A stretch of DNA of 64,000 nt from assembly GCF_026183735.1 (NCBI RefSeq), contig NZ_JAPFRE010000045.1, positions 1 to 64,000 on the forward strand, written 5' to 3'. Source of the stretch: Alteromonas sp. ASW11-130 (GTDB lineage Bacteria; Pseudomonadota; Gammaproteobacteria; Enterobacterales; Alteromonadaceae). The first letter of the stretch is position 1. Every line of letters starts with the position of its first letter. Under the pieces are notes generated by a model. That model had not been told where the DNA came from. It ran no database searches and saw only the letters and a program-made list of their open reading frames with translations. The translations under genes were made by a program, and so were the position numbers. Positions 26,127 through 36,425 of this stretch are shown here, in pieces.

Positions 26127-27455
26127 TCAATCTACTTTACCTAGTGATAGTGATGCCTGGACTGATTCCATTTTTTGGTGGTCTAATGTATACCACCGCA
26201 TAATAATCGCAACAACTAAGGACGCCAACGCAGGGAAAATACAGAAAGAAACGACAATGCCATCGGCAACGTTTGCGTCAAATACATTTGCCTGATAACC
26301 ATAAATTGCTAGTAACCACCCTGCTAAGGCGCCTCCCACAGCAAGCCCGACCTTTATGAAGAACACCACCGTTGAATAAGTGATACCTGTCATTCGTACA
26401 CCGGTTTGACTCTCGCCGTAGTCCACCACGTCGGCAATTTTTGCCCATAAAAGTGGTGTAGCCATTTGTAAAAACAGACCCCATAAAAAGTGGATACCCA
26501 TTGCAAGCAACCACATATTGGAAGGTACAAAATAATTAAGCAAACAAAGTACAGCGCTTATCACCTGCAACATTATATAGGCTTTTACTTTACACATCTT
26601 TTTCGCCAACGGATTTGCCAGCGCGCAACCAATAATGCTACCAATCATGCCGGCGGTCACGAAAAGTGTGACATCATCGGGTCTTTGCAGAACATATTTT
26701 ACATAGTAAATAGCCAATGTATTTCGCAGTACCATGCCTGTTAGCAGTATCACCGCGACTACGCATAACACACGGCACTGGTCATTACTCCATAATGCTT
26801 GAAGCTGTTCTTTTACCGTCACCGAATTTTGTGTTGCTGGCTTAACGCGTTCCTTTGTGCCGGCAAAGCACAACAGGAATAAGACCATTCCTACCATGCT
26901 CATGGCAATCATGGTACGTTGGTAACCTAATGCCTGATCTCCCTCCCCAAAATACGCCACTAACGGTAGCGTAAAGGTGGTCACCAATAAGCCACCGACC
27001 ATGGCAAATACAAAGCGATATGATTGAATCGACACTCGTTCACTGGCATCAGCGCTCATTACCCCGCCAAGTGCTGAGTAAGGGATGTTGATTGCGGTAT
27101 ACATCAACATCAATAACGCGTATGTAAAAAATGCATATGCCAGTTTGCCGTCTTCCGGAAGGGCGGGAGAAGTGAAAGCCAAAATACTGCAAAGCGCAAA
27201 TGGCAGCGCTAGCCATAACAGGTAAGGACGGTAAGACCCCCAGCGGGTGTGGGTTTTATCCGCCAGCGCCCCCATCAATGGGTCGGTAACCGCGTCAAAC
27301 ACTCTCACGACTAAAAACATAGTTCCTACCGCCGCGGGAGCTAATCCGATGATGTCGGTATAGTAAAAGGTTAAAAACAACATCACAGTCTGGAAAATAA
27401 AGTTACTAGCGGTATCGCCTAAACCGTATGCTATTTTTTCGCGAGCACTTACCAT
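26127..27455 (-). CDS. GPH-family (MelB/XynP-like) sugar:cation symporter
   Basis: 442 residues, about 12 hydrophobic helices. The start MVSAREKIAYGLGDTASNFI and the motif VFDAVTDPLMGALADKTHTR are the hallmarks of glycoside-pentoside-hexuronide symporters; the Asp residues of DAVTDP form the cation site in MelB. It should import a disaccharide together with Na+ or H+. GGAAG precedes the ATG. It stands 25 bases after the GH1 gene, so the likely cargo is the beta-glucoside that GH1 hydrolyses. Confidence 0.9.
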   Translation of the reverse strand: MVSAREKIAYGLGDTASNFIFQTVMLFLTFYYTDIIGLAPAAVGTMFLVVRVFDAVTDPLMGALADKTHTRWGSYRPYLLWLALPFALCSILAFTSPALPEDGKLAYAFFTYALLMLMYTAINIPYSALGGVMSADASERVSIQSYRFVFAMVGGLLVTTFTLPLVAYFGEGDQALGYQRTMIAMSMVGMVLFLLCFAGTKERVKPATQNSVTVKEQLQALWSNDQCRVLCVVAVILLTGMVLRNTLAIYYVKYVLQRPDDVTLFVTAGMIGSIIGCALANPLAKKMCKVKAYIMLQVISAVLCLLNYFVPSNMWLLAMGIHFLWGLFLQMATPLLWAKIADVVDYGESQTGVRMTGITYSTVVFFIKVGLAVGGALAGWLLAIYGYQANVFDANVADGIVVSFCIFPALASLVVAIIMRWYTLDHQKMESVQASLSLGKVD

Positions 27456-27480
27456 AAATGTACTTCCGATACCCAGACGA

Positions 27481-28815
27481 CTACTGACGACTTAACAATG
27501 CGTTTCTAAAGGCTATCGCACTGTTTTTTAATGTACGCTTCTGCGTTGTGTAGTCAACATACACTATGCCGAAGCGTTTTTCATATCCTAAAGCCCATTC
27601 AAAGTTATCGAGTAAGCTCCAAACAAAGTAGCCTGTTATATTGACACCTTGCGCCATAGCTTCTGCCACCGCGTCCATGTGCGACTGTAAATAACGGATA
27701 CGTTGCAGATCATTAACTTCACCATCAACTAAGTGATCATCACTCGCTAGACCATTCTCGGTTATGATTATAGGCGGTAAACGGAAATCTCGTTCTAGCT
27801 GCAAAAGTAAGTCTGTTAGTCCTTGAGGATAGACTTCCCAACCCATTGCGGTTTGTTCGCTGGTTTCAGGGGCAGGTAATAGAATAGGGTCGCGAGGTGC
27901 ATCACTTTTAACTCTTGCTCTGGTGTAGTAATTCACGCCGAGATAGTCGATAGGTTGCGAAATAATATCTAAATCTCCGGGCGCTATTATAGGTCGGTGA
28001 GACTCAGGGATATCGTCTATTAAGGCTGGATACTCTCCCTCTAGGATTGGACGAATATACCAATCATTAAAATGAACATGAGCTAATCGTGTAGCGTGCG
28101 CATCTTCTTCGCTATTTGAAGCCGGATAGAAAGGTGTAAAATTAAGCACAATCCCGCTTTCAGCTTTTGGAGCATGTTGCCTGAGTACTTTCATAGCTAA
28201 ACCATGTGCCAGCAATAAGTGATGAATGGCTTTTTTCCCATACTCTTTTTTGGCTTTACCTGGCGCGTGAATACCTACTTCATAGCCTAAGTACGCACTA
28301 CAAAAAGGTTCGTTTAACGTGGCGTAAGAGTAAACCAAATCACCAAATGCTTTTACTACTACTTCGACATACTGTTTAAATGCATAGGCGGTGTCACGGT
28401 TTAACCATCCACCTTCATCTTCCAGGTATTGGGGAAGATCCCAGTGGTAGAGGGTGACATATGCTTTTATACCTTTTGCTTTTAGTTTGCCTAATATTGC
28501 CAGATAAAAATCCAGGCCCTGTTGGTTTAGGCTGCCATCAGCTCTGATAATTCGCGGCCAGGAAATCGAGAATCGATAGGCATCAACGTGTAAACTATCG
28601 ATGATATCTAGGTCTTCCTGCCAGCGGTTAACGTGATCACACGCCTCGTTGCCGTTGCTACCATCTAATATCTTACCAGGCTGCTGACAAAATCGGTCCC
28701 AGATTGACTCTTCGCGGCTCTCTACCGCTCCTTCAATTTGAAAAGACGAGGTAGCAACGCCGAAAGTAAAGGTGTTGCTCTGAAACTGTTTCTTTAGTAT
28801 TAAACGATTACTCAT
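27481..28815 (-). CDS. GH1 beta-glucosidase
   Basis: 444 residues, normal for family 1, without a signal peptide, so cytoplasmic. The acid/base Glu169 is in TLNEPF and the nucleophile Glu353 in IITENG; the start FGVATSSFQIEGA and YHWDLPQYLED are also typical. It should split cellobiose- or laminaribiose-type beta-glucosides to glucose. First gene of the operon with a GPH symporter and LacI. A LacI-type operator lies about 100 bases upstream. Confidence 0.93.
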   Translation of the reverse strand: MSNRLILKKQFQSNTFTFGVATSSFQIEGAVESREESIWDRFCQQPGKILDGSNGNEACDHVNRWQEDLDIIDSLHVDAYRFSISWPRIIRADGSLNQQGLDFYLAILGKLKAKGIKAYVTLYHWDLPQYLEDEGGWLNRDTAYAFKQYVEVVVKAFGDLVYSYATLNEPFCSAYLGYEVGIHAPGKAKKEYGKKAIHHLLLAHGLAMKVLRQHAPKAESGIVLNFTPFYPASNSEEDAHATRLAHVHFNDWYIRPILEGEYPALIDDIPESHRPIIAPGDLDIISQPIDYLGVNYYTRARVKSDAPRDPILLPAPETSEQTAMGWEVYPQGLTDLLLQLERDFRLPPIIITENGLASDDHLVDGEVNDLQRIRYLQSHMDAVAEAMAQGVNITGYFVWSLLDNFEWALGYEKRFGIVYVDYTTQKRTLKNSAIAFRNALLSRQ

Positions 28816-28916
28816 ACATCCGGCTTAAATTGACGCTGTGTTTCAGCATTGAAAAAGATTAAAGAGAAAGCACAAAACTGGTTTCCTGAATCAGCCTCCA
28901 ACCTCAAAAGAAAAAC

Positions 28917-28930
28917 TGTAAGCGCTTTCA
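28917..28930. promoter_or_regulatory. LacI-type operator on the GH1 side
   Basis: TGTAAGCGCTTTCA is a near-perfect 14-base palindrome with the central CG and flanking AAGCGCTT that LacI/GalR-family proteins recognise. It is about 100 bases upstream of the GH1 start. Confidence 0.75.
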
Positions 28931-29141
28931 TGACAGTTTTACAATGTTTTAACACAGGTTGGCAAGTAAAATCGCGGGTAAAGAAGTAATCACTTTTCTG
29001 TCGCTTTATTTAAAACGCCATAACCTATTGTTCTTTAGTGGCTTTTATTAAATTCATTAAAGTTAGGTTGAAAGTTTAACCTCTATGAAAAATTGTTTAT
29101 CGCTAAGTCTCTGCCCAGTGAAATAAACGAAACCCCACAAA

Positions 29142-29155
29142 TGTAAGCGCTTGCA
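29142..29155. promoter_or_regulatory. LacI-type operator on the permease side
   Basis: TGTAAGCGCTTGCA, extended by flanking AA/TT pairs to an 18-base near-palindrome. It shares the core TGTAAGCGCTT with the other site and covers the -35 region of the permease promoter, an arrangement suited to repression. Confidence 0.8.
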
Positions 29156-29178
29156 TTTTTTAAAAATGACTTTATACT
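29151..29178 (+). promoter_or_regulatory. Promoter of the permease-GH3 operon
   Basis: TTGCAT and TATACT separated by 16 bases; the -35 element is inside the LacI-type operator. About 90 bases separate the -10 from the preferred permease start. Confidence 0.55.
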
Positions 29179-29269
29179 CGCGTAATTTGTTAATGAAATG
29201 TTTGTTGCGCCTTTTATTTATGCTAAACCTGATGAAAGTAGATGCACAGGCAAAAAACAGGACCATCAG

Positions 29270-30514
29270 ATGACTAACTCAACCTACGTGTCACCCACGC
29301 GTACAACTCCCACGTCATTCTTCGCATTAGCGACGCTTACTTCGCTCTTTTTCATGTGGGGATTTATTACTGCATTAAACGATATTCTCATCCCTCACCT
29401 TAAAGGACTTTTTTCCCTTAGTTACACACAAGCAATGCTAGTCCAGTCTTGTTTTTTTGGCGCTTATTTTTTGATATCTGTACCAGCAGGGAAATTAGTT
29501 AATAATGTGGGCTATCAAAAGGGAATCGGTATTGGGTTAATTACTGCCGCTGTAGGGTGTTTGATGTTTATTCCTAGCGCGTTAGCTGCCCAATATTGGA
29601 TGTTTTTAACCGCACTCTTTGTTCTTGCTTCTGGCATAACCATATTACAGGTAGCGGCTAATCCACTGGTTACCATAATGGGTGATCCTGCTACTGCGTC
29701 CAGTCGTTTGACGATGACCCAGGCATTTAATTCGCTGGGCACCACAATTGCGCCGTTAGTGGGCGGTATGCTGCTTTTTTCCGCCCACGGCGAAGTGAGT
29801 GCGCAAGCCGAAGCCAACTCCACCATAGTGCCCTATCTTGGCTTAGCGGTTGTACTGGGCATTATGGCCTTGATGATGATCAAAGTTCAGCTACCTAAAC
29901 CAGCCGAATCAGCTAATGTACCGATTGGCGAAATAAACGGAAACGTCCTGCAACATCGCCACCTGATGTTGGGTGTAATCGGGATATTTGTCTACGTGGG
30001 CGCGGAAGTATCTATAGGTAGCTTTTTGGTTAATTATTTTATCTCTGAAGAAGTGTTGAGTTTAACGGAGCGCGAAGCTGCTAATTTTATCGCTTACTAT
30101 TGGGGCGGTGCCATGGTGGGTCGCTTTATTGGCGCCGTTGTTATGCAAAAAGTCAATCCAGGTAAGTGTCTGGCCTTCAACAGCTTTTTATCTTGCGTGC
30201 TAATTATTGTCTCCGTCAACAGTACTGGTCATATTGCAATGTGGTCGATTTTAGCTGTAGGACTATGTAATTCGATTATGTTCCCTACTATTTTCAGTCT
30301 GGCATTGAATGGTTTAGGTAAACAAACCGCGCAAGGATCCGGCTTACTCTGTTTGGCTATAGTGGGCGGCGCCATTGTCCCATTACTGCAAGGGGTGTTG
30401 GCAGATAGTATCGGGTTACAAATTTCGTTCTTATTACCCGTGATTTGTTATATCTATATAGCCTACTACGGACTATCGGGTTGCAAGCCAGTCAAGCAGG
30501 AGGTTCAGGCATGA
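29270..30514 (+). CDS. FucP/GluP-type MFS sugar permease
   Basis: 414 residues from the ATG with AGGA seven bases upstream; an earlier ATG at 29198 would add a non-conserved 24-residue prefix. About 12 membrane helices. The signatures [19 protein letters not shown] and [20 protein letters not shown] are those of the FHS family (L-fucose, glucose and galactose:H+ symporters). The monosaccharide is probably glucose released by the GH3 enzyme. The stop overlaps the GH3 start (ATGA), so the two genes are translationally coupled. Confidence 0.9.
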   Translation: MTNSTYVSPTRTTPTSFFALATLTSLFFMWGFITALNDILIPHLKGLFSLSYTQAMLVQSCFFGAYFLISVPAGKLVNNVGYQKGIGIGLITAAVGCLMFIPSALAAQYWMFLTALFVLASGITILQVAANPLVTIMGDPATASSRLTMTQAFNSLGTTIAPLVGGMLLFSAHGEVSAQAEANSTIVPYLGLAVVLGIMALMMIKVQLPKPAESANVPIGEINGNVLQHRHLMLGVIGIFVYVGAEVSIGSFLVNYFISEEVLSLTEREAANFIAYYWGGAMVGRFIGAVVMQKVNPGKCLAFNSFLSCVLIIVSVNSTGHIAMWSILAVGLCNSIMFPTIFSLALNGLGKQTAQGSGLLCLAIVGGAIVPLLQGVLADSIGLQISFLLPVICYIYIAYYGLSGCKPVKQEVQA

Positions 30515-33027
30515 AAAAAGCGATCCTTAGCTTAACCCTTGCGCTAACCTGTTCATCAGTATTGACCGCGTGTAATAGCTCTGAACCGCAAGAATCAGCT
30601 TCACCCGTTTCACAGAAGTCCGTTCCAGATTTTTGGCCAGATACGTCTTTTAAAAAGGCTAATCATGACAGGGTTGAAAAACGTGTAGCTGCGCTCCTGG
30701 AAACGATGACTCTTGAACAAAAGGTTGCTCAAGTTATTCAACCGGAGATTCGCGATATCACCGTCGAAGATATGCGAAAATATGGCTTTGGGTCCTATTT
30801 AAATGGCGGCGGAGCGTTTCCTAATAACGACAAACATGCAACAGTACAGGATTGGGTCGCTCTGGCTGAGAAAATGTATCAGGCATCGGTTGATGACTCT
30901 CTCGATGGCTCGACCATACCCACCATGTGGGGCACCGACGCCGTTCACGGCCACAATAACGTGATCGGCGCGACGTTATTTCCCCATAATATCGGCTTGG
31001 GCGCTATGAACGATCCAAGTCTCATCACTAAAATTGCAGAAGCTACCTCGAAAGAAGTGAAAGCAACAGGTATTGATTGGATCTTCGCCCCTACCGTTGC
31101 GGTCGCGAGAAACGATCGCTGGGGCAGAACGTATGAAAGCTACTCTGAGAATCCTGAAATAGTGGGCGCGTACGCTAAGGCAATAGTGACAGGAATGCAG
31201 GGTGATATGTCTGATGGGATCATAGATGAATATCACGCTATTTCTACTGTCAAACACTTCCTTGGCGACGGTGGCACAGAAGATGGGGATGATCAAGGCG
31301 ACAATATCAGTACCGAGAAGGAACTATTCGACATTCATGCCCAAGGATATGTACATGGCCTTGCGGCGGGGGCGCAAAGTGTGATGGCGTCGTTTAATAG
31401 CTGGCACGGCAAAAAGATTCACGGCAGTAAATACTTACTTACAGATGTTCTCAAAAATAAAATGGGGTTTGATGGATTTGTAGTAGGTGACTGGAACGGT
31501 CACGGTCAGATTGCAGGCTGCACTAATGAAGACTGCCCCCAGGCCATGAATGCGGGTTTGGATATTTACATGGTTCCAACGAATGCCTGGAAACCCCTGT
31601 ACGAAAACGTGATTGCCCAAGTTAAAAGCGGCCAAATTGCGCAGGAACGCCTAGACGATGCCGTTCGTCGAATTTTACGCGTAAAGGTTCGCGCGGGGCT
31701 ATTCGAACAACCTTCTCCTGCAAATCGCGTGCTCGCAGGCAAAGAGGAATTAATTGGTGCTGAGGAACATCGCCAATTGGCCCGTGAAGCGGTACGTAAA
31801 TCACTGGTAATGCTAAAAAATAAAAATAGTATATTACCGCTCTCACCCAAACAGCGAATCGGTCTGACGGGCGACGCCGCCCATAATATTGGTAAACAGT
31901 CAGGCGGGTGGACAATCACTTGGCAGGGCACGGGCAATACTAATGGGGACTTCCCAGGTGGCAGTTCCATTTACGACGGCTTTAAAACGCAAGTTGAGCA
32001 AGCGGGCGGGCAAGTAGAATTGGCCGAAAATGGCGAGTTTAAGCAAAAACCCGACGTGGCGGTGGTTGTTTTTGGTGAAAATCCCTATGCGGAAGGCAAT
32101 GGTGATATTTCTAATCTGGAATATCAACGGGGTGAAAAAACAGATCTAGCTTTATTGAAAAAGCTTCAGTCTATGGGAATTCCAGTGGTTTCTATCTTTA
32201 TTACTGGTCGTCCGCTTTGGGTTAACCCAGAGCTTAACGCAAGTGATGCTTTTGTCGTAGCATGGCTACCTGGTAGTGAAGGTTCGGGCGTCGCAGATGT
32301 TCTATTGAAAAACCAACGTGGCGAAGTAAATTATGCGATGACTGGCAAACTACCATTCAGCTGGCCTGCTGACCCCTCCCAAGACGAACTAAATCTTGGT
32401 GATGGAAATGAGCCGCTGTTCCCGTTCGGCTATGGCCTTACTTTTGAAGACAAAGATAATCTAAGCAATGATTTAAACGAAACAATTAAAAACCTTAACG
32501 ACGCATCATTGAGTGAGCAGCCAATATACGTGCTATCTACTCAAAAGCCGTGGCAATTAGAAATTCGTGCCGAGGGCCAGTCTCGCATAATGAACAGTAA
32601 CACAGCCTCTCTTAATGGCATAAACGTGCGTACTACTGACAGAAACGTACAAGAAGATTCGCTTTTCATGACGTGGGAAAGTGCCGGCTCAATCGGCTTT
32701 TACACGCCGTTTAGCGAAGATATGCGAAGCTTTAACATGCCTCAAGGTGCGATCGTATTTGATATTAAAGGTTCGTCTATTGACGGGACTCAGGCAAGCA
32801 TCTCGTGTTTAGAAGAGTGCGCTACGGAGGTTAATTTAGCACATTTTGCGAATGATACTGTCGAATGGCAGGAGGTGGTCATTCCACTTCATTGTTTTAC
32901 CGACGGCGGGGTAAACTTAGGTGCCGTGCAATCAGCGTTCGCGCTGGAACGCTCGACTCCAGGCTCGTTGACCCTATCTAATCTTCGTTATACACAGTAC
33001 GAAGGTGAGCTACCTTCGTGCCAATAA
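30511..33027 (+). CDS. GH3 exo-beta-glucosidase, lipoprotein (ExoP-like)
   Basis: 838 residues from the ATG with a perfect AGGAGG seven bases upstream, overlapping the permease stop by 4 bases. The signal peptide ends in a lipobox (LTAC), so the enzyme is anchored in the envelope. The N-terminal barrel has the GH3 landmarks [12 protein letters not shown] and [18 protein letters not shown], with nucleophile Asp327 in GFVVGDWNG. The second alpha/beta domain and an extra C-terminal beta domain (about 665-838) resemble marine ExoP. It should release glucose from the ends of beta-1,3/1,4-glucans or oligomers. Confidence 0.93.
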   Translation: MKKAILSLTLALTCSSVLTACNSSEPQESASPVSQKSVPDFWPDTSFKKANHDRVEKRVAALLETMTLEQKVAQVIQPEIRDITVEDMRKYGFGSYLNGGGAFPNNDKHATVQDWVALAEKMYQASVDDSLDGSTIPTMWGTDAVHGHNNVIGATLFPHNIGLGAMNDPSLITKIAEATSKEVKATGIDWIFAPTVAVARNDRWGRTYESYSENPEIVGAYAKAIVTGMQGDMSDGIIDEYHAISTVKHFLGDGGTEDGDDQGDNISTEKELFDIHAQGYVHGLAAGAQSVMASFNSWHGKKIHGSKYLLTDVLKNKMGFDGFVVGDWNGHGQIAGCTNEDCPQAMNAGLDIYMVPTNAWKPLYENVIAQVKSGQIAQERLDDAVRRILRVKVRAGLFEQPSPANRVLAGKEELIGAEEHRQLAREAVRKSLVMLKNKNSILPLSPKQRIGLTGDAAHNIGKQSGGWTITWQGTGNTNGDFPGGSSIYDGFKTQVEQAGGQVELAENGEFKQKPDVAVVVFGENPYAEGNGDISNLEYQRGEKTDLALLKKLQSMGIPVVSIFITGRPLWVNPELNASDAFVVAWLPGSEGSGVADVLLKNQRGEVNYAMTGKLPFSWPADPSQDELNLGDGNEPLFPFGYGLTFEDKDNLSNDLNETIKNLNDASLSEQPIYVLSTQKPWQLEIRAEGQSRIMNSNTASLNGINVRTTDRNVQEDSLFMTWESAGSIGFYTPFSEDMRSFNMPQGAIVFDIKGSSIDGTQASISCLEECATEVNLAHFANDTVEWQEVVIPLHCFTDGGVNLGAVQSAFALERSTPGSLTLSNLRYTQYEGELPSCQ

Positions 33028-33043
33028 ACTCATTACGTGCGTT

Positions 33044-33988
33044 CTAATGATTATGCGAATGCTCGTGAGTCGTCTCGTCTCGACAAGACTCTCCGGGCAT
33101 TTCTATTTCTATTGTCGTGTGCGCGAGTTCAAAAGGTGTCAAAGCGGCATCTATTGCCTGCTTAAGTTGTTTTAATTTTTCTGGCTGTAGGTCTGCATGG
33201 GTAACTAAATGAGCAGTCAAAACGTGATGTTCTCCGTCCAGTGACCAAAAATGCAAATGATGCAGCCCCTTAACTTCTTCAAGAGATAACAACCCTGATT
33301 TGATTTTTTGTTGTAAATCATCATCGGGCGTGGCCTGCAGAAATAGCTTCAGGGTTTGGGATACGTGTCGCACCACGTTAAACAAAATAAAAAGCGTAAA
33401 ACCAATACTCAAAATCGGATCAAGAATAGGGAAATGAAAAAAGTGCAGAACTATCGCCACAATCAATACCGCTACCCAACCGAACATGTCTTCTAATAAA
33501 TGCCAGTTAAGCACTTTTTCATTCAGTGTTTGTCCACCATGCAATTTAAATGCGGCGGCTCCGTTAACTACCACGCCTAATATTGCCAGTACCATCATCC
33601 CTTCTGTCATAGGCATTTGAGGATCCATCAAGCGCGGTAAAGCTTCGGTCAACACCCAAATAGAACCGCCTATTAGAATGCCTCCGTTGATTAATGCGCC
33701 AAACAGACTGAGTCGTTTGAAGCCGTAAGTAAATGTTTCATCTGCTTGTTGTTTTCCCAGCTTTGCTAACACCCAAGCCATACCAATAGACAAGGTATCG
33801 CCTAAGTCATGCACGGCATCAGCCATGATAGCCACACTGTTAGTTAACCAGCCGCCAATGAATTCAATAATAGTAAAAATAAAGTTGAGCCAAAAAGCCA
33901 CTCCCATACGCGATGTATCGGAATGTGCGTGATGATGATGGTGTTGATGCACGGCTACATTCTTGTAATAAAAGCTAAAAGTTAGCAT
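33044..33988 (-). CDS. Cation diffusion facilitator (CzcD/ZitB-like zinc exporter)
   Basis: 314 residues. A His-rich N-terminus (HQHHHHHAH) is followed by about six membrane helices. The metal-site motif MADAVHDLGDTLSIG (HxxxD in helix 2) and the paired HLLEDMFGW segment (helix 5) are intact. The cytosolic C-terminal domain contains HHLHFWSLDGEHHVLTAHL. It should exchange Zn2+ (perhaps Co2+ or Cd2+) for protons. Also His-rich at the very end (HEHSHNH). It converges with the GH3 gene after 16 bases and stands alone. Confidence 0.9.
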   Translation of the reverse strand: MLTFSFYYKNVAVHQHHHHHAHSDTSRMGVAFWLNFIFTIIEFIGGWLTNSVAIMADAVHDLGDTLSIGMAWVLAKLGKQQADETFTYGFKRLSLFGALINGGILIGGSIWVLTEALPRLMDPQMPMTEGMMVLAILGVVVNGAAAFKLHGGQTLNEKVLNWHLLEDMFGWVAVLIVAIVLHFFHFPILDPILSIGFTLFILFNVVRHVSQTLKLFLQATPDDDLQQKIKSGLLSLEEVKGLHHLHFWSLDGEHHVLTAHLVTHADLQPEKLKQLKQAIDAALTPFELAHTTIEIEMPGESCRDETTHEHSHNH

Positions 33989-34706
33989 TATTTAATAGCA
34001 TGCTGCGACGTGCTTTTAAAGCCTGAGCCTTTCATTGAATGGTAAAATTTATTTCTTAGTAATTGGTTAATATCGCGTGAGTAAACTTATTGGGTATTCA
34101 TCATTTCTTGTAAAACAGGCTGCGCAAAAGCTCTGCGGCATTTAATTCTATCCCGTTACCATGATAGCGTGAGATGTGGGTATACCGTCGCAGCGCCATA
34201 CTTCTGCCGACGTCAGTGCGTGCGAAAGCCTGGTATGCGTACAAGCAACTTAAGACGTTACCCGGTGCGATGGCTTAGGTATACGACATTCATTTGAATA
34301 AAAGCATGCATAAAAAGTGAATCTCACCGATGATCCGCAATGGTATGTAGCTCAACTTTACAGGTACGGCACTTCTTATAGGCAATTGTGAGGGCACGCA
34401 TTGCAGCGGAAAAAGAATCACCGTATAAATGTCGCCAAACTCGTTTATCATTTTGCGCCTCACAGGCTTTCAACCCACCTATCATTTGCTCAATACAGGA
34501 AGCACTAATGGTTGTTTATCTGCGTTTTTAAACGTTGCATTCCTTTTGAAACGCTTATCAAGTGTCAGCTTTTTTTCCATCCAATCGCCCAAATGCAATT
34601 AATTGATTTAAATAACAACAACTTACACTATGGCTTGGAAATTGCAAAATGGATTTTCAACTTGTAACAAAACGCAAACAAAAATAAGTATCCTAAGGTG
34701 GTAATT
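33989..34706. other. Intergenic region holding one small minus-strand gene
   Basis: About 700 bases. The supportable feature is the 53-residue open frame at 34324-34485 on the minus strand (own entry). The remainder, including the promoter of the PEP-CTERM gene, shows no repeat or RNA that I could identify. Confidence 0.4.
34324..34485 (-). CDS. Small basic hypothetical protein with CxxC motif
   Basis: 53 residues from ATG to TGA, running MIGGLKACEAQNDKRVWRHL and then YGDSFSAAMRALTIAYKKC before KCRTCK. Coding quality looks good: mixed helix pattern, Trp, and a CxxC within a Lys/Arg-rich stretch. The frame is open 10 codons further upstream. It is basic and may bind a metal or nucleic acid. 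The ribosome site (TTGAGCAA) is weak. No named family was recognised; no neighbour shares its transcription unit. Confidence 0.45.
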   Translation of the reverse strand: MIGGLKACEAQNDKRVWRHLYGDSFSAAMRALTIAYKKCRTCKVELHTIADHR

Positions 34707-35225
34707 GTGTTAAAAATTCTAAACGTAAAATTAATCTCTTTTATTCTTTGCACATTTTGTTCATTAACGGTGTCCGCAGCACCAATTAAGTGGGCGATTG
34801 ATATAGAATTATTCGATGGAAGCACAGTGACCGGAAACTACGTTTACGACGCTGATACTAACTTGTTCTCAAATATTAATGTTTCTGCCGTTGGACCTAC
34901 TTTTCCTGCATCCTCTTTTACTTTAGATAGTCTTCTTCTCGAATGGTCAGACGAGAGTCACCTGGATTTGGTTCCAGATGTTGCGGATTTAACGGGATAT
35001 CAAGATGTTTATATCGCTCTTGATGGAGAGATGACGAATGAAGGTGGAACAATACGCATCGATGAGTTAACAACTTATGAGTGTTATAACGCAGTCTGCG
35101 ATGATTATAGCAAGATATTCGAATTTGATTCGTTTGTTACTGCCTCTGTTTCGGTCTCAGAACCTTCAATTTTTGCGCTGATAGCACTTGGTCTGGTTGC
35201 GTCCCTGCGTAGAAAAGTAAAATAA
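34707..35225 (+). CDS. PEP-CTERM-type exported protein
   Basis: About 172 residues from the GTG with AAGGTGG five bases upstream. The signal peptide (LISFILCTFCSLTVSA) is followed by a beta-rich domain with many Asp, Ser and Thr. The C-terminal sorting signal consists of SEPSIFALIALGLVASLRRK: a PEP-like triplet (here SEPS), a hydrophobic helix and a basic end. Such proteins are processed by exosortase EpsH/XrtA and are often tied to exopolysaccharide or biofilm. No exosortase gene is nearby. Confidence 0.75.
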   Translation: MLKILNVKLISFILCTFCSLTVSAAPIKWAIDIELFDGSTVTGNYVYDADTNLFSNINVSAVGPTFPASSFTLDSLLLEWSDESHLDLVPDVADLTGYQDVYIALDGEMTNEGGTIRIDELTTYECYNAVCDDYSKIFEFDSFVTASVSVSEPSIFALIALGLVASLRRKVK

Positions 35226-35287
35226 TTCACCGCTTAACATTGTAACCCTCAGCGGTATTACGTAAGCGTTCTAAGTTTCGGGGGCGA

Positions 35288-36229
35288 TTATCCTATTTGG
35301 TGCGGATAAGGAAACGCCTCCAACTTTTCTTGAATATGGCTTAATATTTCAGGCAGCCTTGGGGTCTGGTGACCAACAACGAAGCGGTTTTCGTCTTCTT
35401 CGAAAACAAAGATTTCTGTGTTGATACCTTCATTAAGCAACCACTTGAATCCTTTGTACTCCACATCGCTGACCGTATTCTTTCTTGCCACCAACTGTTC
35501 CAACCTTTTCTTCTGCTCTCCGATAGGGAGTTTTACGTGGGTATCCACATATAAATCCAATGCTTCTTTCATCTCCATTTTAGTTAAGCGGGAGCGGTTC
35601 GGCGGCAAACTAACCGGAAGCAATCTGGTCCTGTGTAATTGAGCGTATGTTAACGTATGTTTTGTTAAGCACTTTTTGCAAAACTTGTCGTTTTTACTAC
35701 CTGGACTGTGGCATTCGCCACACACATACGTATTCGATTTGTAGTGTCGCATTTCATCCGTGACAATCAGATAGTATCCGTACAGAATATTATCGGGGTG
35801 AAGGTGCTCATGCACTACGACAAAATCTTGCAGCCGTTCTCCAGCATTAGTTGGACTGTCATGTGCCACTTCCCAGTTTTTATACAATGGCATACTGGTT
35901 TCCAGCCATACTTCGCCCGATCGAATTGGATTTTTTTTATCGAAAAAGTGTGATTCTGGATAAGTATAATGCGGCTGATGGGGGCACGCTTCTTTGGCCG
36001 CCTTAAACCCTCTGGCACCTTCAAAGGCAACTACCTGTGTGGTGATGAGCGGCCACTTTGTTCGGTGAGTAAGCACTTTTTTAATTGCACTTTCTTCCAA
36101 GCAACGCTTGGGACAAAGCGACTTGCAATTAGGACAACTAATGATCAGGGTCTGATCATGATTGGTGTCGGTCGAAAACTGATGCGAACAGTCTGGACAA
36201 AAATAGCGTTTTGCAGTCTTTACAGTCAT
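35288..36229 (-). CDS. Hypothetical protein with two zinc-ribbon motifs
   Basis: 313 residues, no signal or membrane segment. The N-terminus carries a four-Cys ribbon (CPDC near residue 11 and CPNC near 32), and the middle another (CGEC...CKKC near 170-187). Between them is a domain with DFVVVHEHLHPDNILYGYYL; the C-terminal third is helical and charged. The ribbons suggest binding to nucleic acid or protein. I do not recognise the family. It stands alone on the minus strand between the PEP-CTERM and TauE genes. Confidence 0.65.
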   Translation of the reverse strand: MTVKTAKRYFCPDCSHQFSTDTNHDQTLIISCPNCKSLCPKRCLEESAIKKVLTHRTKWPLITTQVVAFEGARGFKAAKEACPHQPHYTYPESHFFDKKNPIRSGEVWLETSMPLYKNWEVAHDSPTNAGERLQDFVVVHEHLHPDNILYGYYLIVTDEMRHYKSNTYVCGECHSPGSKNDKFCKKCLTKHTLTYAQLHRTRLLPVSLPPNRSRLTKMEMKEALDLYVDTHVKLPIGEQKKRLEQLVARKNTVSDVEYKGFKWLLNEGINTEIFVFEEDENRFVVGHQTPRLPEILSHIQEKLEAFPYPHQIG

Positions 36230-36425
36230 TATTACGTCACATGCAATTCATCTATAAAATTACGTAATACTAAAGCGTAAATTTAACAGCAGATGTCGTT
36301 TTAATAATATATCGGGTAACTACGTTTACACCCTTACACCTAATTCCAGTATGAATGTTTATACATGGATGGCAAGTTTTTTATCGTACAGATTATAGTT
36401 TACGCTTATATTACAAGGAGTGCCC

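Larger units (their letters stand above)
28816..29269. promoter_or_regulatory. Divergent control region of the beta-glucoside locus
   Basis: The region separates the GH1 operon (minus) from the FucP-type permease/GH3 operon (plus). It contains two LacI-type operators, 211 bases apart from centre to centre, and a recognisable rightward promoter that overlaps the second. The arrangement would allow one repressor to control both operons, possibly through looping. The leftward promoter could not be placed with confidence. Confidence 0.6.

Noticed and set aside
29198..29269. Upstream ATG extension of the FucP-type permease
   Set aside because: The added 24 residues are not conserved in type and the internal ATG has the better ribosome site.
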